64,000 bases of DNA. Source: Solibacillus isronensis (GTDB lineage Bacteria > Bacillota > Bacilli > Bacillales_A > Planococcaceae). The position numbers and the translations under genes are program-made. Under the pieces are notes generated by a model that saw only the letters and a program-made list of their open reading frames with translations, was not told the DNA's origin and did no database searches. Where the stretch lies: contig NZ_FVZN01000014.1 in the NCBI RefSeq assembly GCF_900168685.1, forward strand, positions 2,232,001 through 2,296,000. Reading direction: 5' to 3'. Positions 8,561 through 19,803 of the stretch are shown here, one piece after another; the stretch's first letter is position 1, and each line of letters opens with the position of its first letter.

Positions 8561-9529
8561 ATGGATTATACAAATAAAACAAACCAATGGCTAGTAAAAA
8601 GTAGGAACTTTATCGTTCTTTTACTTTATTTTATCCTTTTTTATTTCATTCCCCCTATTATTTTCGGTCTATTTTTCGCTTACTTACTATTTCCCGTATT
8701 CCTTTTTTTCAAGCAGCAATTTAGACTGCCATTCTTTCTCGTAGTCATTATACTTTCTGTATTTCTATTTTCGGTTGTCGTCTCGGTTATCATGCTCATT
8801 ATTCACAGCTTTATCACTATTCTTCCTCAGCTGCAGTCAACACTCTTATCTTTGGACAGCACCTATATGAAACATCCGCTTCTACCGTTTATTGTAGAAA
8901 AACTTCAAAGTTTAATAAGGGACTTGCTGTTCTATACAATCAATTTTATAAAAAACAGTTTTCAGTCTATATTTGAATTTTTCATTTTCATTGTGACATT
9001 CTACTTCGCGTTGATGGAGAGCTATAAAAACCGATTATGGTTTTTCGCTTATATACCGAAAGCTTATCGCACTACATGGGCTCGCTACTTCCAAAAAGGA
9101 ATGGAGCTTATTGGCCGCTTTATCGTAGTGGAAATGCAATTGTTTACACTGACGTTTATCCTGCTATGTATAGGGTTTTATTTTATGAAGTTTGAAGCAT
9201 TTGTTATTAAAGCCTTTTTAATTGCCTTTGCAGATTGCCTGCCTTTTTTAGGAATCGGAATTTTCCTGATTCCAGTTTCCATTTATTATTTTATTGTAAA
9301 CGAACCGATAATGGGTATTGCCATTTTAGTTCTGTACTTTATTGTACAAATGATAAGGCAGCTAACTGAATCAATGCTCTGGTCACACACGTTGCATTTA
9401 CGTATGATCCACACATTTCTAATCAGCGCTGCCTCAGTATTATTATTCGGTTTTTACGGAATCATTCTCAGTCCAATATTATTGATGATTGCCATTAAAG
9501 TGAAACAACACGCTATTTTTGCAAAATAA
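8561..9529 (+). CDS. ytvI: AI-2E family membrane protein, YtvI-like
   Basis: Polytopic membrane protein of 322 residues with about seven or eight hydrophobic segments, in the AI-2E transporter / YtvI permease family. The gene position next to citZ and fxsA matches B. subtilis ytvI, which is somewhat longer (about 370). ATG follows AGGAGTGAG. Substrate unknown; autoinducer transport should not be assumed. Its 3' end overlaps the opposing fxsA gene by 17 bases. Confidence 0.75.
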   Translation: MDYTNKTNQWLVKSRNFIVLLLYFILFYFIPPIIFGLFFAYLLFPVFLFFKQQFRLPFFLVVIILSVFLFSVVVSVIMLIIHSFITILPQLQSTLLSLDSTYMKHPLLPFIVEKLQSLIRDLLFYTINFIKNSFQSIFEFFIFIVTFYFALMESYKNRLWFFAYIPKAYRTTWARYFQKGMELIGRFIVVEMQLFTLTFILLCIGFYFMKFEAFVIKAFLIAFADCLPFLGIGIFLIPVSIYYFIVNEPIMGIAILVLYFIVQMIRQLTESMLWSHTLHLRMIHTFLISAASVLLFGFYGIILSPILLMIAIKVKQHAIFAK

Positions 9530-9902
9530 CGACTTGTCCTCTTTTCATTTTCTTACGTAAAAAGTAGAAGATGACCGGCTTAAACAGGTTTCGTGTAATT
9601 CCTGATACAAATAGTAATCCAAGAATATCCGTAATGAAGCCCGGTAACGCCAAAAGAATGCCGCCAACAAAAATCATAAATGTTTCAATGACCGGTACTG
9701 CAGGTGGTTGACCTTGCTGCATGCTTTTTTGAATATCCTGTATAGATTTTGTACCGCGTTTTTTGGCGATCAACAGTCCTGCAATGGATGTGAAAATGAT
9801 TAATAACAATGTATAGAAAACACCGATCGCGTTTCCAATTACGATAAATACCGCAATTTCTGCAAATACGAGTGCGAGTAATCCAAATAAAGTCTTTTTC
9901 AT
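9513..9902 (-). CDS. fxsA: FxsA family membrane protein
   Basis: 129-residue FxsA/YtwI-type protein: two N-terminal hydrophobic helices (about 5-22 and 28-46), a cytoplasmic linker, a third hydrophobic stretch containing the family motif GGILLALPGFITDILGLL, and a basic C-terminus. In E. coli FxsA is linked to phage F exclusion; the cellular role in Firmicutes is unknown. Convergent with ytvI, overlapping it by 17 bases, with no terminator possible in between. Confidence 0.85.
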   Translation of the reverse strand: MKKTLFGLLALVFAEIAVFIVIGNAIGVFYTLLLIIFTSIAGLLIAKKRGTKSIQDIQKSMQQGQPPAVPVIETFMIFVGGILLALPGFITDILGLLFVSGITRNLFKPVIFYFLRKKMKRGQVVILQK

Positions 9903-9977
9903 TTATGAACCCCCTCTTCTTTTAGTTTATACGAAACAGCAAAGAAAAAGTTTCAAAAAGAGGTTATAACAAAAAAC

Positions 9978-10011
9978 AAACCACCATTTTCATTATAAGA
10001 AATGGTGGTTT
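9978..10011 (-). terminator. terminator of the pfkA-pyk operon
   Basis: A 12-bp stem AAACCACCATTT / AAATGGTGGTTT followed on the minus strand by a T-rich tract (complement of AAAAAA at 9971-9976). It lies 35 bases after the pyk stop. Confidence 0.9.
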
Positions 10012-10045
10012 TGCTGTACTAAATTAATTTTTATCCGTATTAATC

Positions 10046-11806
10046 TTAAAGAACGCTCGCGTGTCCTTTATAAATAACACCCGTTTCGGCATCCATTGTA
10101 ATTTCCTGTCCGTGCTGGATTAGACTAGTTGCTTCTTTTACACCGACAATTACAGGAATACCTAAGCTTAAGCCGACTACTGCAGCGTGGGATGTTAACC
10201 CGCCTTCTTCAGTAATAATACCTGCGCATTTTTCGATTGCTGGCATCATTTCACGGTCAGAGCCTACTGTTACAATAATTGCTCCTTCAGTATCGTAAGC
10301 TAATGCTTCTGCTGCATTGTTAGCGATAATTGCATTACCAACAACTGACAGTTTACCGATACCTTGTCCACGTGCCAATAAGTCGCCAATTACATGTACT
10401 TTCATTAAGTTCGTTGTACCTGCTTCACCAACCGGAAGACCAGCAGTAATAACAACCACATCACCATGGCTGACAAACTCATGTTTTAGCGCTTCATCAA
10501 CTGATAACTCTAAAATTTCATCTGTAGTTGAAACACGTTGCGTTAAAATTGGTTTAACGCCCCATACTAATGTCAATTTCTGAGCGACATTTGGCTGACT
10601 TGTAACTGCGATGATTGATACACCTGGGCGATATTTTGCAATCATTCTTGCAGTATTACCGCTTTCAGTCGGAGCTAATACTGCTTTAACACCAAGGTTA
10701 ATCGAAGTATAGGCAACTGCCTGAGAAATAGCTTCTGTCATATTGGCTTCTTTTTCACGGCTTCGTGTTGATACAATTGTTCGGTAATCTAAAGCATTTT
10801 CCGTACGAATTGCAATTTTGTTCATTGTTGCTACTGATTCTACCGGATACAGACCTGCTGCTGTTTCCCCAGAAAGCATGATTGCATCTGTACCATCCAT
10901 AATTGCGTTTGCAACGTCTGATGCTTCTGCACGAGTAGGACGTGGATTGCGCTGCATTGAGTCCAGCATTTGTGTAGCTGTAATAACAGGCTTGCCGACT
11001 TGGTTACATTTTTTGATTAATGATTTTTGTACTAATGGTACTTCTTCTGCAGGAATCTCTACACCTAAGTCCCCGCGTGCCACCATTAAACCGTCTGAAA
11101 CTTCGATAATTTCATCGATGTTGTCAACGCCTTCCTGGTTTTCAATTTTAGGGATAATTTGAATGTGGCTGCCGTTATTTTGCTCCAATAGTTCACGAAT
11201 TTCGAGTACATCCTTTGCAGTACGAACAAATGAAGCTGCGATGAAATCGATACCTTGCTCAATACCGAATAAAATATCTGCCGCATCTTTATCTGTAATA
11301 CCAGGTAATTTCACAGAAACGCCTGGTACGTTTACACCTTTTTTATTCTTTAAAATACCAGCGTTTTCAACGATTGTATGGATTAACCCTTGCTCCGTAT
11401 CTTTCGCAAGTACTCGCAATTCGATTAAACCGTCATCCAATAAGATAATATCGTTTTGGTCTACGTCTTCAATCAGCTGATCGTATGTGATGGAGAAACG
11501 TGATTCATTTCCTAAAACTTCTGTCATCGAAATATCGATTACTTGTCCTGTTACTAAATGTAACTCACCATTTTCCATTGAGTGTGTTCTGATTTCAGGT
11601 CCCTTTGTGTCCAATAAAATTCCAACCGGTTTTTTCATGCGTTCTGCTGCATCACGAATTGCAGCAATACGGTTTGCATGTTCTTCATGATTTCCGTGTG
11701 AGAAATTTAAGCGGGCAACATTCATCCCTGCATCAATTAACTTTTCTAACATTTCTGGTGATTCACTAGCTGGTCCAATAGTACAAACAATTTTAGTTTT
11801 TCTCAT
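10046..11806 (-). CDS. pyk: pyruvate kinase with C-terminal PEP-utiliser domain
   Basis: Last step of glycolysis: phosphoenolpyruvate plus ADP to pyruvate plus ATP. 586 residues, the size of Bacillus-type enzymes that carry an extra C-terminal domain. The start [14 protein letters not shown] is canonical. The catalytic lysine lies in [10 protein letters not shown] and the metal segment in [12 protein letters not shown]; the extra domain includes the phosphohistidine-like motif [10 protein letters not shown]. The frame extends nine codons further to a GTG, but family alignment and GGAGATG favour the ATG. pfkA ends 28 bases upstream, so the two are co-transcribed. Confidence 0.96.
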   Translation of the reverse strand: MRKTKIVCTIGPASESPEMLEKLIDAGMNVARLNFSHGNHEEHANRIAAIRDAAERMKKPVGILLDTKGPEIRTHSMENGELHLVTGQVIDISMTEVLGNESRFSITYDQLIEDVDQNDIILLDDGLIELRVLAKDTEQGLIHTIVENAGILKNKKGVNVPGVSVKLPGITDKDAADILFGIEQGIDFIAASFVRTAKDVLEIRELLEQNNGSHIQIIPKIENQEGVDNIDEIIEVSDGLMVARGDLGVEIPAEEVPLVQKSLIKKCNQVGKPVITATQMLDSMQRNPRPTRAEASDVANAIMDGTDAIMLSGETAAGLYPVESVATMNKIAIRTENALDYRTIVSTRSREKEANMTEAISQAVAYTSINLGVKAVLAPTESGNTARMIAKYRPGVSIIAVTSQPNVAQKLTLVWGVKPILTQRVSTTDEILELSVDEALKHEFVSHGDVVVITAGLPVGEAGTTNLMKVHVIGDLLARGQGIGKLSVVGNAIIANNAAEALAYDTEGAIIVTVGSDREMMPAIEKCAGIITEEGGLTSHAAVVGLSLGIPVIVGVKEATSLIQHGQEITMDAETGVIYKGHASVL

Positions 11807-11834
11807 AATTTTGTCATCTCCGTTTTTATGCACT

Positions 11835-12857
<1,023 letters not shown>

Positions 12858-12888
12858 CTATTCTAGAAAACAAATTGTAAAGCTTTTG

Positions 12889-12922
12889 AAAAAAATGAAG
12901 AATGCGCTCACACGCATTCTTC
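12889..12922 (-). terminator. terminator after accA
   Basis: Perfect 10-bp stem GAAGAATGCG / CGCATTCTTC with a 6-base loop, followed on the minus strand by a run of T (complement of the A tract 12889-12895). It separates the accDA operon from pfkA-pyk. Confidence 0.92.
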
Positions 12923-12949
12923 AAAGTATACTACTGTTATAAAACAACC

Positions 12950-13906
12950 TTATTGTTCTATATACTGTCCAATATTTTTAAATTTCATATAACGATTTTC
13001 AACTAATTGATCTGCACTCTCTTTATTTAAATCATTTAGAACGCTTGTAAGATATTCTTTCATAAAAATCGCTTGCTGCTCAATATCTTTATGGGCACCG
13101 CCGGCAACTTCCGGTATAATCCCATCAATAACTTTAAGCTGCTTTAAATCAAGGGCTGTTATTTTCATCGCTTCAGCTGCCTCTTTAGCATAGCTTGCAT
13201 CTTTCCATAAAATTGATGCAGCTCCTTCAGGAGAAATTACCGAATACGTTGAGTTTTCAAGCATCAAAATTTTATTTGCGACTCCAAGTGCAAGGGCACC
13301 GCCACTTCCACCTTCACCAATTACAATACTAATAATCGGTACCCGAATACCCGCCATTTCAAACAAGTTACGCGCAATCGCTTCACTTTGACCGCGTTCC
13401 TCAGCTGCTTTACCAGGATACGCACCTTTCGTATCGATAAAGCAAATAATTGGGCGTTTGAACTTTTCTGCCTGTTTCATTAAACGTAACGCCTTGCGGT
13501 AGCCTTCCGGATGAGGCATACCAAAATTACGGCGAATATTTTCTTTTGTCGTCTTCCCGCGCTGGTGTCCTATAATCGTAATTGGCTGACCATTGAATGA
13601 TGCAATCCCGCCGACAATTGCTGCATCATCTTTAAATGTACGATCCCCATGTACTTCGATAAAATCTTCAAAAATACGTTCAATATATTCAAGTGTTGTT
13701 GGACGGTCAGCATGGCGGGCTACTTGCACACGGTGCCAAGGCTCCATATTTGCATAAACGTTTTTTTCAAGTTCTTGTAAGCGTGTTTCCAGCTTCTCGA
13801 TTTCTCCGCTCATATCCACTTCTGCTTCCGTGGCAATTGTTTTTAACTCTACAATTTTTTCACGAAGTTTTACAACCGGTTCTTCAAATGCCATTAATTT
13901 AGACAT
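12950..13906 (-). CDS. accA: acetyl-CoA carboxylase carboxyltransferase alpha subunit
   Basis: Alpha half of the carboxyltransferase that makes malonyl-CoA for fatty acid synthesis. 318 residues, as expected. The crotonase-type core carries the oxyanion-hole glycines in [13 protein letters not shown] and the [24 protein letters not shown] segment. The ATG lies after AAGGAGG and overlaps the end of accD by eight bases, suggesting coupled translation of the two subunits. Confidence 0.95.
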   Translation of the reverse strand: MSKLMAFEEPVVKLREKIVELKTIATEAEVDMSGEIEKLETRLQELEKNVYANMEPWHRVQVARHADRPTTLEYIERIFEDFIEVHGDRTFKDDAAIVGGIASFNGQPITIIGHQRGKTTKENIRRNFGMPHPEGYRKALRLMKQAEKFKRPIICFIDTKGAYPGKAAEERGQSEAIARNLFEMAGIRVPIISIVIGEGGSGGALALGVANKILMLENSTYSVISPEGAASILWKDASYAKEAAEAMKITALDLKQLKVIDGIIPEVAGGAHKDIEQQAIFMKEYLTSVLNDLNKESADQLVENRYMKFKNIGQYIEQ

Positions 13907-14771
13907 GCGATACGCCTCCTTGTACATGCAGCTTAACAATTGTTGCAATTTTGTCGCGCATTTCTGTACGGTTGAAAATTGCATCAAGCTGTCCATGATC
14001 TAATAAAAATTCTGCTGTCTGGAAATCATCCGGTAACTTTTCGCGTACCGTTTGTTCTATTACACGACGTCCCGCAAATCCAATCAGACTTTGAGGCTCT
14101 GCGATATTATAATCGCCGATCGATGCAAAACTTGCCGATACACCACCTGTAGTCGGATGCGTCAAAATTGAAATATATAGTAAGCCTTCCTCGCTATGGC
14201 GTTTTAAAGCAACACTCGTTTTTGCCATTTGCATCAATGACAATACCCCTTCTTGCATACGTGCACCGCCACTTGCCGTGAAGATAATGAATGGCACTTT
14301 CAGCTCTGTCGCCTTTTCTACAGCGCGGGTAATTTTTTCACCCACAACCGATCCCATCGACCCCATACGGAAATGCGAATCCATTACCGCAACAACAACC
14401 TGCATCCCTTTTAATGCACCTACACCTGTTAATACTGCTTCGTTTAACCCTGTCTTTTTAATATCCGCTTCCACTTTTTCCACATATGCAGGGAAGTTTA
14501 ATGGATTTGTAGTTTGAAGATGATCGTCCATTGAAACAAATGAACCCTCATCTAAAAAACAGGCAATTCTTTCATTGGCATTCAAACTAAAATGATGCTG
14601 ACATTTTGCGCATACTTTTAAGTTTTTTTCGAGTTCTTTTGTGACATGAATCGTTTTACATTTAGGACATTTTGTCACGATGCCTTCCGGAAAGGATTTT
14701 TCATCTTCTTTTCTAGTTATATTATCAGTATTTTTTTTACGACTAATTGTAAATAAATCACGAATCGCCAT
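13899..14771 (-). CDS. accD: acetyl-CoA carboxylase carboxyltransferase beta subunit
   Basis: Beta half of the carboxyltransferase; 290 residues. The N-terminal zinc ribbon is visible as C-x2-C (KCPKC) and, 15 residues later, C-x2-C (CAKC), followed by the carboxyltransferase core with [12 protein letters not shown]. It lies 26 bases downstream of the FadR-like regulator and overlaps accA. In B. subtilis a malic enzyme gene precedes accD; here the regulator occupies that place. Confidence 0.95.
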   Translation of the reverse strand: MAIRDLFTISRKKNTDNITRKEDEKSFPEGIVTKCPKCKTIHVTKELEKNLKVCAKCQHHFSLNANERIACFLDEGSFVSMDDHLQTTNPLNFPAYVEKVEADIKKTGLNEAVLTGVGALKGMQVVVAVMDSHFRMGSMGSVVGEKITRAVEKATELKVPFIIFTASGGARMQEGVLSLMQMAKTSVALKRHSEEGLLYISILTHPTTGGVSASFASIGDYNIAEPQSLIGFAGRRVIEQTVREKLPDDFQTAEFLLDHGQLDAIFNRTEMRDKIATIVKLHVQGGVSHV

Positions 14772-14797
14772 CGTAATCCCCCTTTATATTCACGTAA

Positions 14798-15433
14798 TCA
14801 TTCTTTAATAATGACCATCCATTTTTCATATGAATCAGTTGCTTCATGTAAATAACCCATTTGCAATGAAGCAAGCAGTATTTTTAATTCCATTTTCTCT
14901 TCTTCTGTTATTTCATTTGCCAATAAATTATTGCTGAAAGAAAGAAGCTGAAGCCAAATTTTTAATGCAAGCCGGTTACCTGAAACGATCATACATTCAC
15001 GAAGTATGTCTTCTCTTTTTAACTCTTGCCCAAGCTCTACCTTTACAAAAAAGCTCTCCCAAATCGGAAGTGCCCTCAAATTGTCAGACTGGCAAATAAT
15101 TCGAATCGCTTCTTTTTCGTGCATTTCTCTCGTCGCATACACATCCGCAATCGATTTTTCGTCCTGCAAAATAAATGATCCGACAATTTCAACAAACTGA
15201 TGGTGCTGCATACTAGCCAAATATGTACCACCGCCATGCCTTGTTTCGATTAAGCCCAGCAACTCCAGACTGCGTAAAGCCTCCCTAACCGAAGACCTTC
15301 CCACTTGCAGTTGCTCGCTTAACATTCTTTCTGAAGGAAGCTTTTGCCCTTCCTGAATATTTTGTTCCGCAATTAAATCGTGTAATTGCTTCACAATTTG
15401 AATAAACATCTTTTTTGCGGGCTTATCTTCCAC
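14798..15433 (-). CDS. GntR/FadR-family transcriptional regulator
   Basis: Winged-helix repressor-type protein with an N-terminal GntR domain (motifs LPSERMLSEQLQVGRSSVREALRSLE and GLIETRHGGGTYL) and a degenerate helical FadR-type C-terminal domain. The open frame reaches TTG at 15478 and ATG at 15466, but neither has a ribosome binding site. GTG at 15433 follows GAGGTGA at ideal spacing and gives 211 residues. It is the first gene of a regulator-accD-accA operon (26-base gap). An 11-bp palindrome at its promoter suggests autoregulation and hence control of malonyl-CoA synthesis. The ligand is unknown; an acyl-CoA or organic acid is inference. Confidence 0.8.
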   Translation of the reverse strand: MEDKPAKKMFIQIVKQLHDLIAEQNIQEGQKLPSERMLSEQLQVGRSSVREALRSLELLGLIETRHGGGTYLASMQHHQFVEIVGSFILQDEKSIADVYATREMHEKEAIRIICQSDNLRALPIWESFFVKVELGQELKREDILRECMIVSGNRLALKIWLQLLSFSNNLLANEITEEEKMELKILLASLQMGYLHEATDSYEKWMVIIKE

Positions 15434-15481
15434 ATTTTTCACCTCACCGTGACTAACGCTTTCCATTATTATTAACAAAAG

Positions 15482-15533
15482 TGGTCAGACCAGTTACTAA
15501 AGTAAGAATACAAAATGTTTTTCACATTGTAAA
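15482..15533 (-). promoter_or_regulatory. promoter and FadR-type operator of the regulator-accDA operon
   Basis: On the minus strand TTTACA (15528-15533) and TATTCT (15505-15510) are separated by 17 bases. Just downstream, where transcription should begin, is the perfect 11-bp palindrome TGGTCAGACCA (15482-15492), which fits the TGGTnnnACCA form of FadR-subfamily operators. The regulator encoded directly downstream is the natural candidate to bind it. Confidence 0.65.
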
Positions 15534-15627
15534 GAGAAAATATAAAACTTATATTTTATATATAATAAAATTTGCGAATATATAACTAGATTTACGTTTT
15601 TTCGATAAATTTAGATGAACCCATATA

Positions 15628-15664
15628 AAAAGAGCGCCTCTAAAGCTATTAGAAGGCGCTCTTT
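15628..15664 (-). terminator. dnaE terminator
   Basis: Stem AAAGAGCGCCT / AGGCGCTCTTT, 11 bp, nine bases after the dnaE stop, followed by TTTTA on the minus strand. Confidence 0.88.
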
Positions 15665-15672
15665 AATACTAT

Positions 15673-18600
15673 TTATTTTATAATAATCTGTTTAACTTTT
15701 ATTTGCTGTTTGTTAAATCGATGCTCGTAAAAGCCTTCGATATAAAGCAGTCCCTCTTCCCGGATTTTCCCGACAACTTGCTCATACTCTTTCGGGAATA
15801 ATGTTAAAGAAACTGTTCCAAACTCATCTTCCATCTGAACAAATGCCATTAGTTCACCGCGCTTTGTACGGAGCTGGCGCATTTCCCGAACTTGACCGAT
15901 CATTTTTACGAATGCATTGTCTTTAAGATGCGCCAAAGTTTGAACAGTAGCCGTAACTTCCGGATAATGGCTTCGTAATTTTACGATTGGATGATCTGAT
16001 AAATAAAAACCGAGCACATCCTTTTCGTACTGCAATTTGATTTTTTCCGGTATTGGCGATGTTTCACTGTATTTCGGTTTGCCGAATGCGAGCAATGCCC
16101 CTTCAAACAAGTCATCCCCGCCAGGTCGTACGAAATCAGCCTGTTTTTGTGCACCTTCAATAGTAGCGAGTAATGTAGCACGATCTTTGCCGAATTCATC
16201 AAGTGCACCTGCTTTAATGAGCGGTTCGATAATTTTTCTGTTGAAATTCGCTGTCGTCAACGTCACAGCCAAATCAAATATAGAATCAAAAGGCTTTTGT
16301 CTTTCTTGACGCGCAATTAACAGTTTTTGCATAAAAGGCTGCGGTACACCTTTAATCGCAGAGAGACTAAATCGGATTTTCCCGCCTTCCACTTTAAAGT
16401 GACGCATACTTCGATTAATCGACGGCGGCAGAATTTCGATTCCCCTTGCTTTTGCCTCCATTATAATTTGGGCAAGTTTTTCCGGATTACCCGTTGCATT
16501 TGTCAGGAGGGCAGCATAAAAATTGACCGGATAATTGGCTTTCAAGTATGCCATCTGATAGGAAATAACACTATAGGCAACGGCATGGCTTTTCGGGAAG
16601 CCATAATCTGCAAACCGGACTATCAATGCATATACTTCTTCCGCTGCCTGCTGTGTATAGCCTTTTGTTAAAGCACCTTTTACGAAAGAGGCTCGCTGCT
16701 GTTCTAGTACATCCCGCTTCTTTTTACTTACAGCACGACGGAGCAAATCAGCCTGACCAAAAGAAAAGCCCGCCATTACATTCGCAATGCGCATTATTTG
16801 CTCCTGATAAATAATAACGCCGTATGTCTCTTCCAAAATCGGTGTTAAATGCGGATGCGGCATGATTACCTGCTCTTTTTTATGTTTTCTTCTTGCATAC
16901 ATCGGGATGAATTCCATCGGACCCGGTCGATACAATGCATTGACCGCCACAATATCTAAAAAGTGGGTCGGTTTAATTTCACGGAGTGCATTTTTCATGC
17001 CATCCGACTCTAGCTGGAAAATACCATTAGTGTCGCCATTTTGTAATAGCTCAAATGTCTTCCCATCATTGAGCGGAATTTGATTAAAATTGAGTTGTGT
17101 ATTATGAGTAAACTTAATCGACTTCCGTATTTGCTCTAAAATCGTTAAATTACGGAGCCCCAAAAAGTCAATTTTCAATAATCCGTTCTGCTCCACTTCT
17201 TGCATCGGCCACTGTGTTAAAAATATCCCGTCATGTCCTTCTTCTATTGGTACGACATCGACTAATGGAACAGGACTCAATACGACCCCTGCAGCATGTG
17301 TCGACGCATTCCTTGGAAGTCCTTCCAACCGAAGAGATGTTTGAAACCACTTTTGGCGGATAGGCTCTGCCGTAACCCATGCCCTTAAGTTTTCCGACAT
17401 TGCATATGCTTCCTTCAGTGTAATACCGGGCTTATTCGGTATTAGCTTAGAAATCATTTCCAATGCTTCACTTTCGAAATTAAACATACGGGCAACATCA
17501 CGGGCAACCGCCTTGGCGGATAGTGTACCGAACGTAATTATTTGTGCGACATATTGTTTGCCGTATTTTTTCGCAACATACTGAATTACTTCATGCCTTC
17601 TCGTATCTAAAAAGTCGATATCGATATCCGGCAGTGTAATACGCTCAGGATTTAAAAAACGTTCAAACAGTAAATCGTATTGCAATGGATCCACCTGTGT
17701 AATCTCGAGTGCAAATGCGACAAGAGAAGACGCGGAAGAACCACGGCCCGGTCCAGTTAATATTTGTGCTTCACGTGCAAACTGCATAAAGTCGGCAACA
17801 ATCAGAAAATAATCCGAATAGCCCATCGACTGAATAACATGGAGCTCATAGTTCATCCGTTCAACATATTGCGTTGGCAATGTGTGCATATTTAAACGTC
17901 GCTGTATACCAGTCAACACTTGCTGCTGCAGTAAATTTTCAGCCGTTTCTCCTTCACCAACCGGAAACTTCGGCATATAAACATTATTTGTGTTTATTTC
18001 AATTTGACAGCTCAGTAATAAATTTTCCATTTGTACGAGCCATTGTTGCTGATCATGAAACTTCTGCTGCCATTGTTCTGCTGTCAGTAAATGATTTTCC
18101 TGCTTATTGCTTTCTACAGCATCATTCAGTTTTACACCAGTATGGATGGCTTGTGCCACTTCATAGGCAAAAAAGTCCTCGTTATTAAAAAACAGACTTT
18201 CATGTGTTGCAACAATCGGGAGAGCATTTTTTTCAGCGAGCTGCACTGCCGAACTTTCCGAACTTGCTATGTCTGATAAACGGGAAATCCCGATATATAC
18301 TTCATCCGGATAGGTCTTAATAATTTCTTTCAATAGTGGCTCCGCTACCTGTTGCAACCATATAGCCTGCTGTTCAAGCGCGGGAATCATAAAAGCAATT
18401 CCCTTTCCATATGCGAGCAGCCATCGTAATGGAATCGTCTGCTCCGGTCGAATGGAAATGCTGCTGGAGATTTTCAACAAATTACGATAACCTTCGTTTG
18501 TTTTTGCATATAAAACAAGCGGCAATGATTGATCTTCAGTCAATTCGAGCTGAATCGTCAAGCCTACTACAGGATGAATACCGGCCCTTTTCATTTCAAA

Positions 18601-18747
18601 CCAAAAAGGCAAAAGTCCGTACAATTTCGTATTAACAATTGCACAGCTTTTTGCCTTTTGCTGATGTAAAAAAGGGATGAGCTCTTCGATACGAATTGTA
18701 CTTTTCAATAAATCGGCACTTGTCCGTACTTGCGGATATACAGTCAC
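15673..18747 (-). CDS. dnaE: DNA polymerase III alpha subunit DnaE
   Basis: Replicative polymerase of the DnaE type that extends primers before PolC takes over in Firmicutes. 1024 residues, shorter than B. subtilis DnaE (about 1115). The PolIIIalpha core is intact: GPGRGSSASSLV, the catalytic aspartates in LPDIDIDF, and the helix-hairpin-helix segment after YGFPKSHAVAYS; a C-terminal OB-fold lies near VKMIGQVREM. The N-terminal PHP domain is recognisable by position, but its usual histidine and aspartate metal ligands are replaced (VRTSADLL, IVNTKLYG). GTG start eight bases after GGAGGG. It lies 19 bases upstream of the nrnA stop in gene order, so it follows nrnA in one transcript. Confidence 0.93.
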   Translation of the reverse strand: MTVYPQVRTSADLLKSTIRIEELIPFLHQQKAKSCAIVNTKLYGLLPFWFEMKRAGIHPVVGLTIQLELTEDQSLPLVLYAKTNEGYRNLLKISSSISIRPEQTIPLRWLLAYGKGIAFMIPALEQQAIWLQQVAEPLLKEIIKTYPDEVYIGISRLSDIASSESSAVQLAEKNALPIVATHESLFFNNEDFFAYEVAQAIHTGVKLNDAVESNKQENHLLTAEQWQQKFHDQQQWLVQMENLLLSCQIEINTNNVYMPKFPVGEGETAENLLQQQVLTGIQRRLNMHTLPTQYVERMNYELHVIQSMGYSDYFLIVADFMQFAREAQILTGPGRGSSASSLVAFALEITQVDPLQYDLLFERFLNPERITLPDIDIDFLDTRRHEVIQYVAKKYGKQYVAQIITFGTLSAKAVARDVARMFNFESEALEMISKLIPNKPGITLKEAYAMSENLRAWVTAEPIRQKWFQTSLRLEGLPRNASTHAAGVVLSPVPLVDVVPIEEGHDGIFLTQWPMQEVEQNGLLKIDFLGLRNLTILEQIRKSIKFTHNTQLNFNQIPLNDGKTFELLQNGDTNGIFQLESDGMKNALREIKPTHFLDIVAVNALYRPGPMEFIPMYARRKHKKEQVIMPHPHLTPILEETYGVIIYQEQIMRIANVMAGFSFGQADLLRRAVSKKKRDVLEQQRASFVKGALTKGYTQQAAEEVYALIVRFADYGFPKSHAVAYSVISYQMAYLKANYPVNFYAALLTNATGNPEKLAQIIMEAKARGIEILPPSINRSMRHFKVEGGKIRFSLSAIKGVPQPFMQKLLIARQERQKPFDSIFDLAVTLTTANFNRKIIEPLIKAGALDEFGKDRATLLATIEGAQKQADFVRPGGDDLFEGALLAFGKPKYSETSPIPEKIKLQYEKDVLGFYLSDHPIVKLRSHYPEVTATVQTLAHLKDNAFVKMIGQVREMRQLRTKRGELMAFVQMEDEFGTVSLTLFPKEYEQVVGKIREEGLLYIEGFYEHRFNKQQIKVKQIIIK

Positions 18748-18766
18748 CCGTCATCCCTCCATCATA

Positions 18767-19711
18767 TTATTTATATTCACTGCAAATGACTTTCAAATCT
18801 TCAATTACTTGATCTGCCTCTTCCCAAGAATATGCTGTAGCACCAGATGCCAGTGGATGTCCGCCACCTTTATACTTTTTCGCCAGGCCATTGATAACCG
18901 GACCTTTCGAACGGATGCGAACGCGAATTGTATCATTGTCTTCAATGAACATCACCCATGCCTGGATATTCTTTACATTGCCCAATGAACTGACTAATAG
19001 GGATGTTTCGGAAGGGGTAGCATCAAATTGCTGTAAAATAGTTGCAGGCAATTTAATTGAAGCCGCACCGTTTTCATCCATTTCGAAATGCTGGTATATA
19101 TAACCTTGAAGATTTAATAGTTTGCGTTCCATTTCGTACATGCCATCAAATACTTCATTTCGGTCGAAATTATACTGTACAAGTTGTCCTGCTGTTTCAA
19201 ATGTTTTCGGGCTTGCACTCGGATATAAGAAACGCCCAGTATCGCCGACAATCCCCGCAAATAACAGACGTGCCGCTTCATCGGACATATCCCAATCCGC
19301 ATACGTTTTGCCTTCTTCATAAAGCTCATAAATCATTTCACTGCATGAACTAGCATCCGTATCCACCCATAATAAATCACCATAAGCATCGTCATTCGGA
19401 TGGTGGTCGATTTTAATAAGAAAATCGCCGTTTACATAGCGCTGATCATCAATACGTTCAGTATTCGCAGTATCTGTCACAATGACCAGTGCATTTTTAA
19501 ACTGTGCATCTTCAATCTGCTGAGGAGATGCCATAAAAGATAATGAATCGTCATGCTCACCGACCGTGTATACCGCTTTCTCCGGATAATTGGCCCGAAT
19601 TAACTCAGCGAGCCCGATTTGTGAACCGTACGCATCCGGGTCCGGTCGTACATGGCGATGCAGTACAATTGTTTCATATTGTTTAATTTTGTCAATAATT
19701 TGACGTTTCAA
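18767..19711 (-). CDS. nrnA: oligoribonuclease / pAp phosphatase NrnA
   Basis: DHH-family phosphoesterase that degrades short RNA oligomers and dephosphorylates pAp. 314 residues, as in B. subtilis (about 313). Motifs in order: HVRPDPDAYGSQ, the aspartates in IVTDTANTERID, the DHH motif IDHHPND, and the C-terminal DHHA1 GGGHPLASGAT. The frame is open 15 codons further, but GAGGAGG placed six bases before a TTG sets the start at 19711. Directly upstream of dnaE in one transcription unit. Confidence 0.92.
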   Translation of the reverse strand: MKRQIIDKIKQYETIVLHRHVRPDPDAYGSQIGLAELIRANYPEKAVYTVGEHDDSLSFMASPQQIEDAQFKNALVIVTDTANTERIDDQRYVNGDFLIKIDHHPNDDAYGDLLWVDTDASSCSEMIYELYEEGKTYADWDMSDEAARLLFAGIVGDTGRFLYPSASPKTFETAGQLVQYNFDRNEVFDGMYEMERKLLNLQGYIYQHFEMDENGAASIKLPATILQQFDATPSETSLLVSSLGNVKNIQAWVMFIEDNDTIRVRIRSKGPVINGLAKKYKGGGHPLASGATAYSWEEADQVIEDLKVICSEYK

Positions 19712-19803
19712 TACATTTCCTCCTCGTCCATATTGAATACCTATATCATTTTCCACTAAAAATCGTTACAATATTTAGTAGTTTGGCTATTAGGAGGTTC
19801 AAT

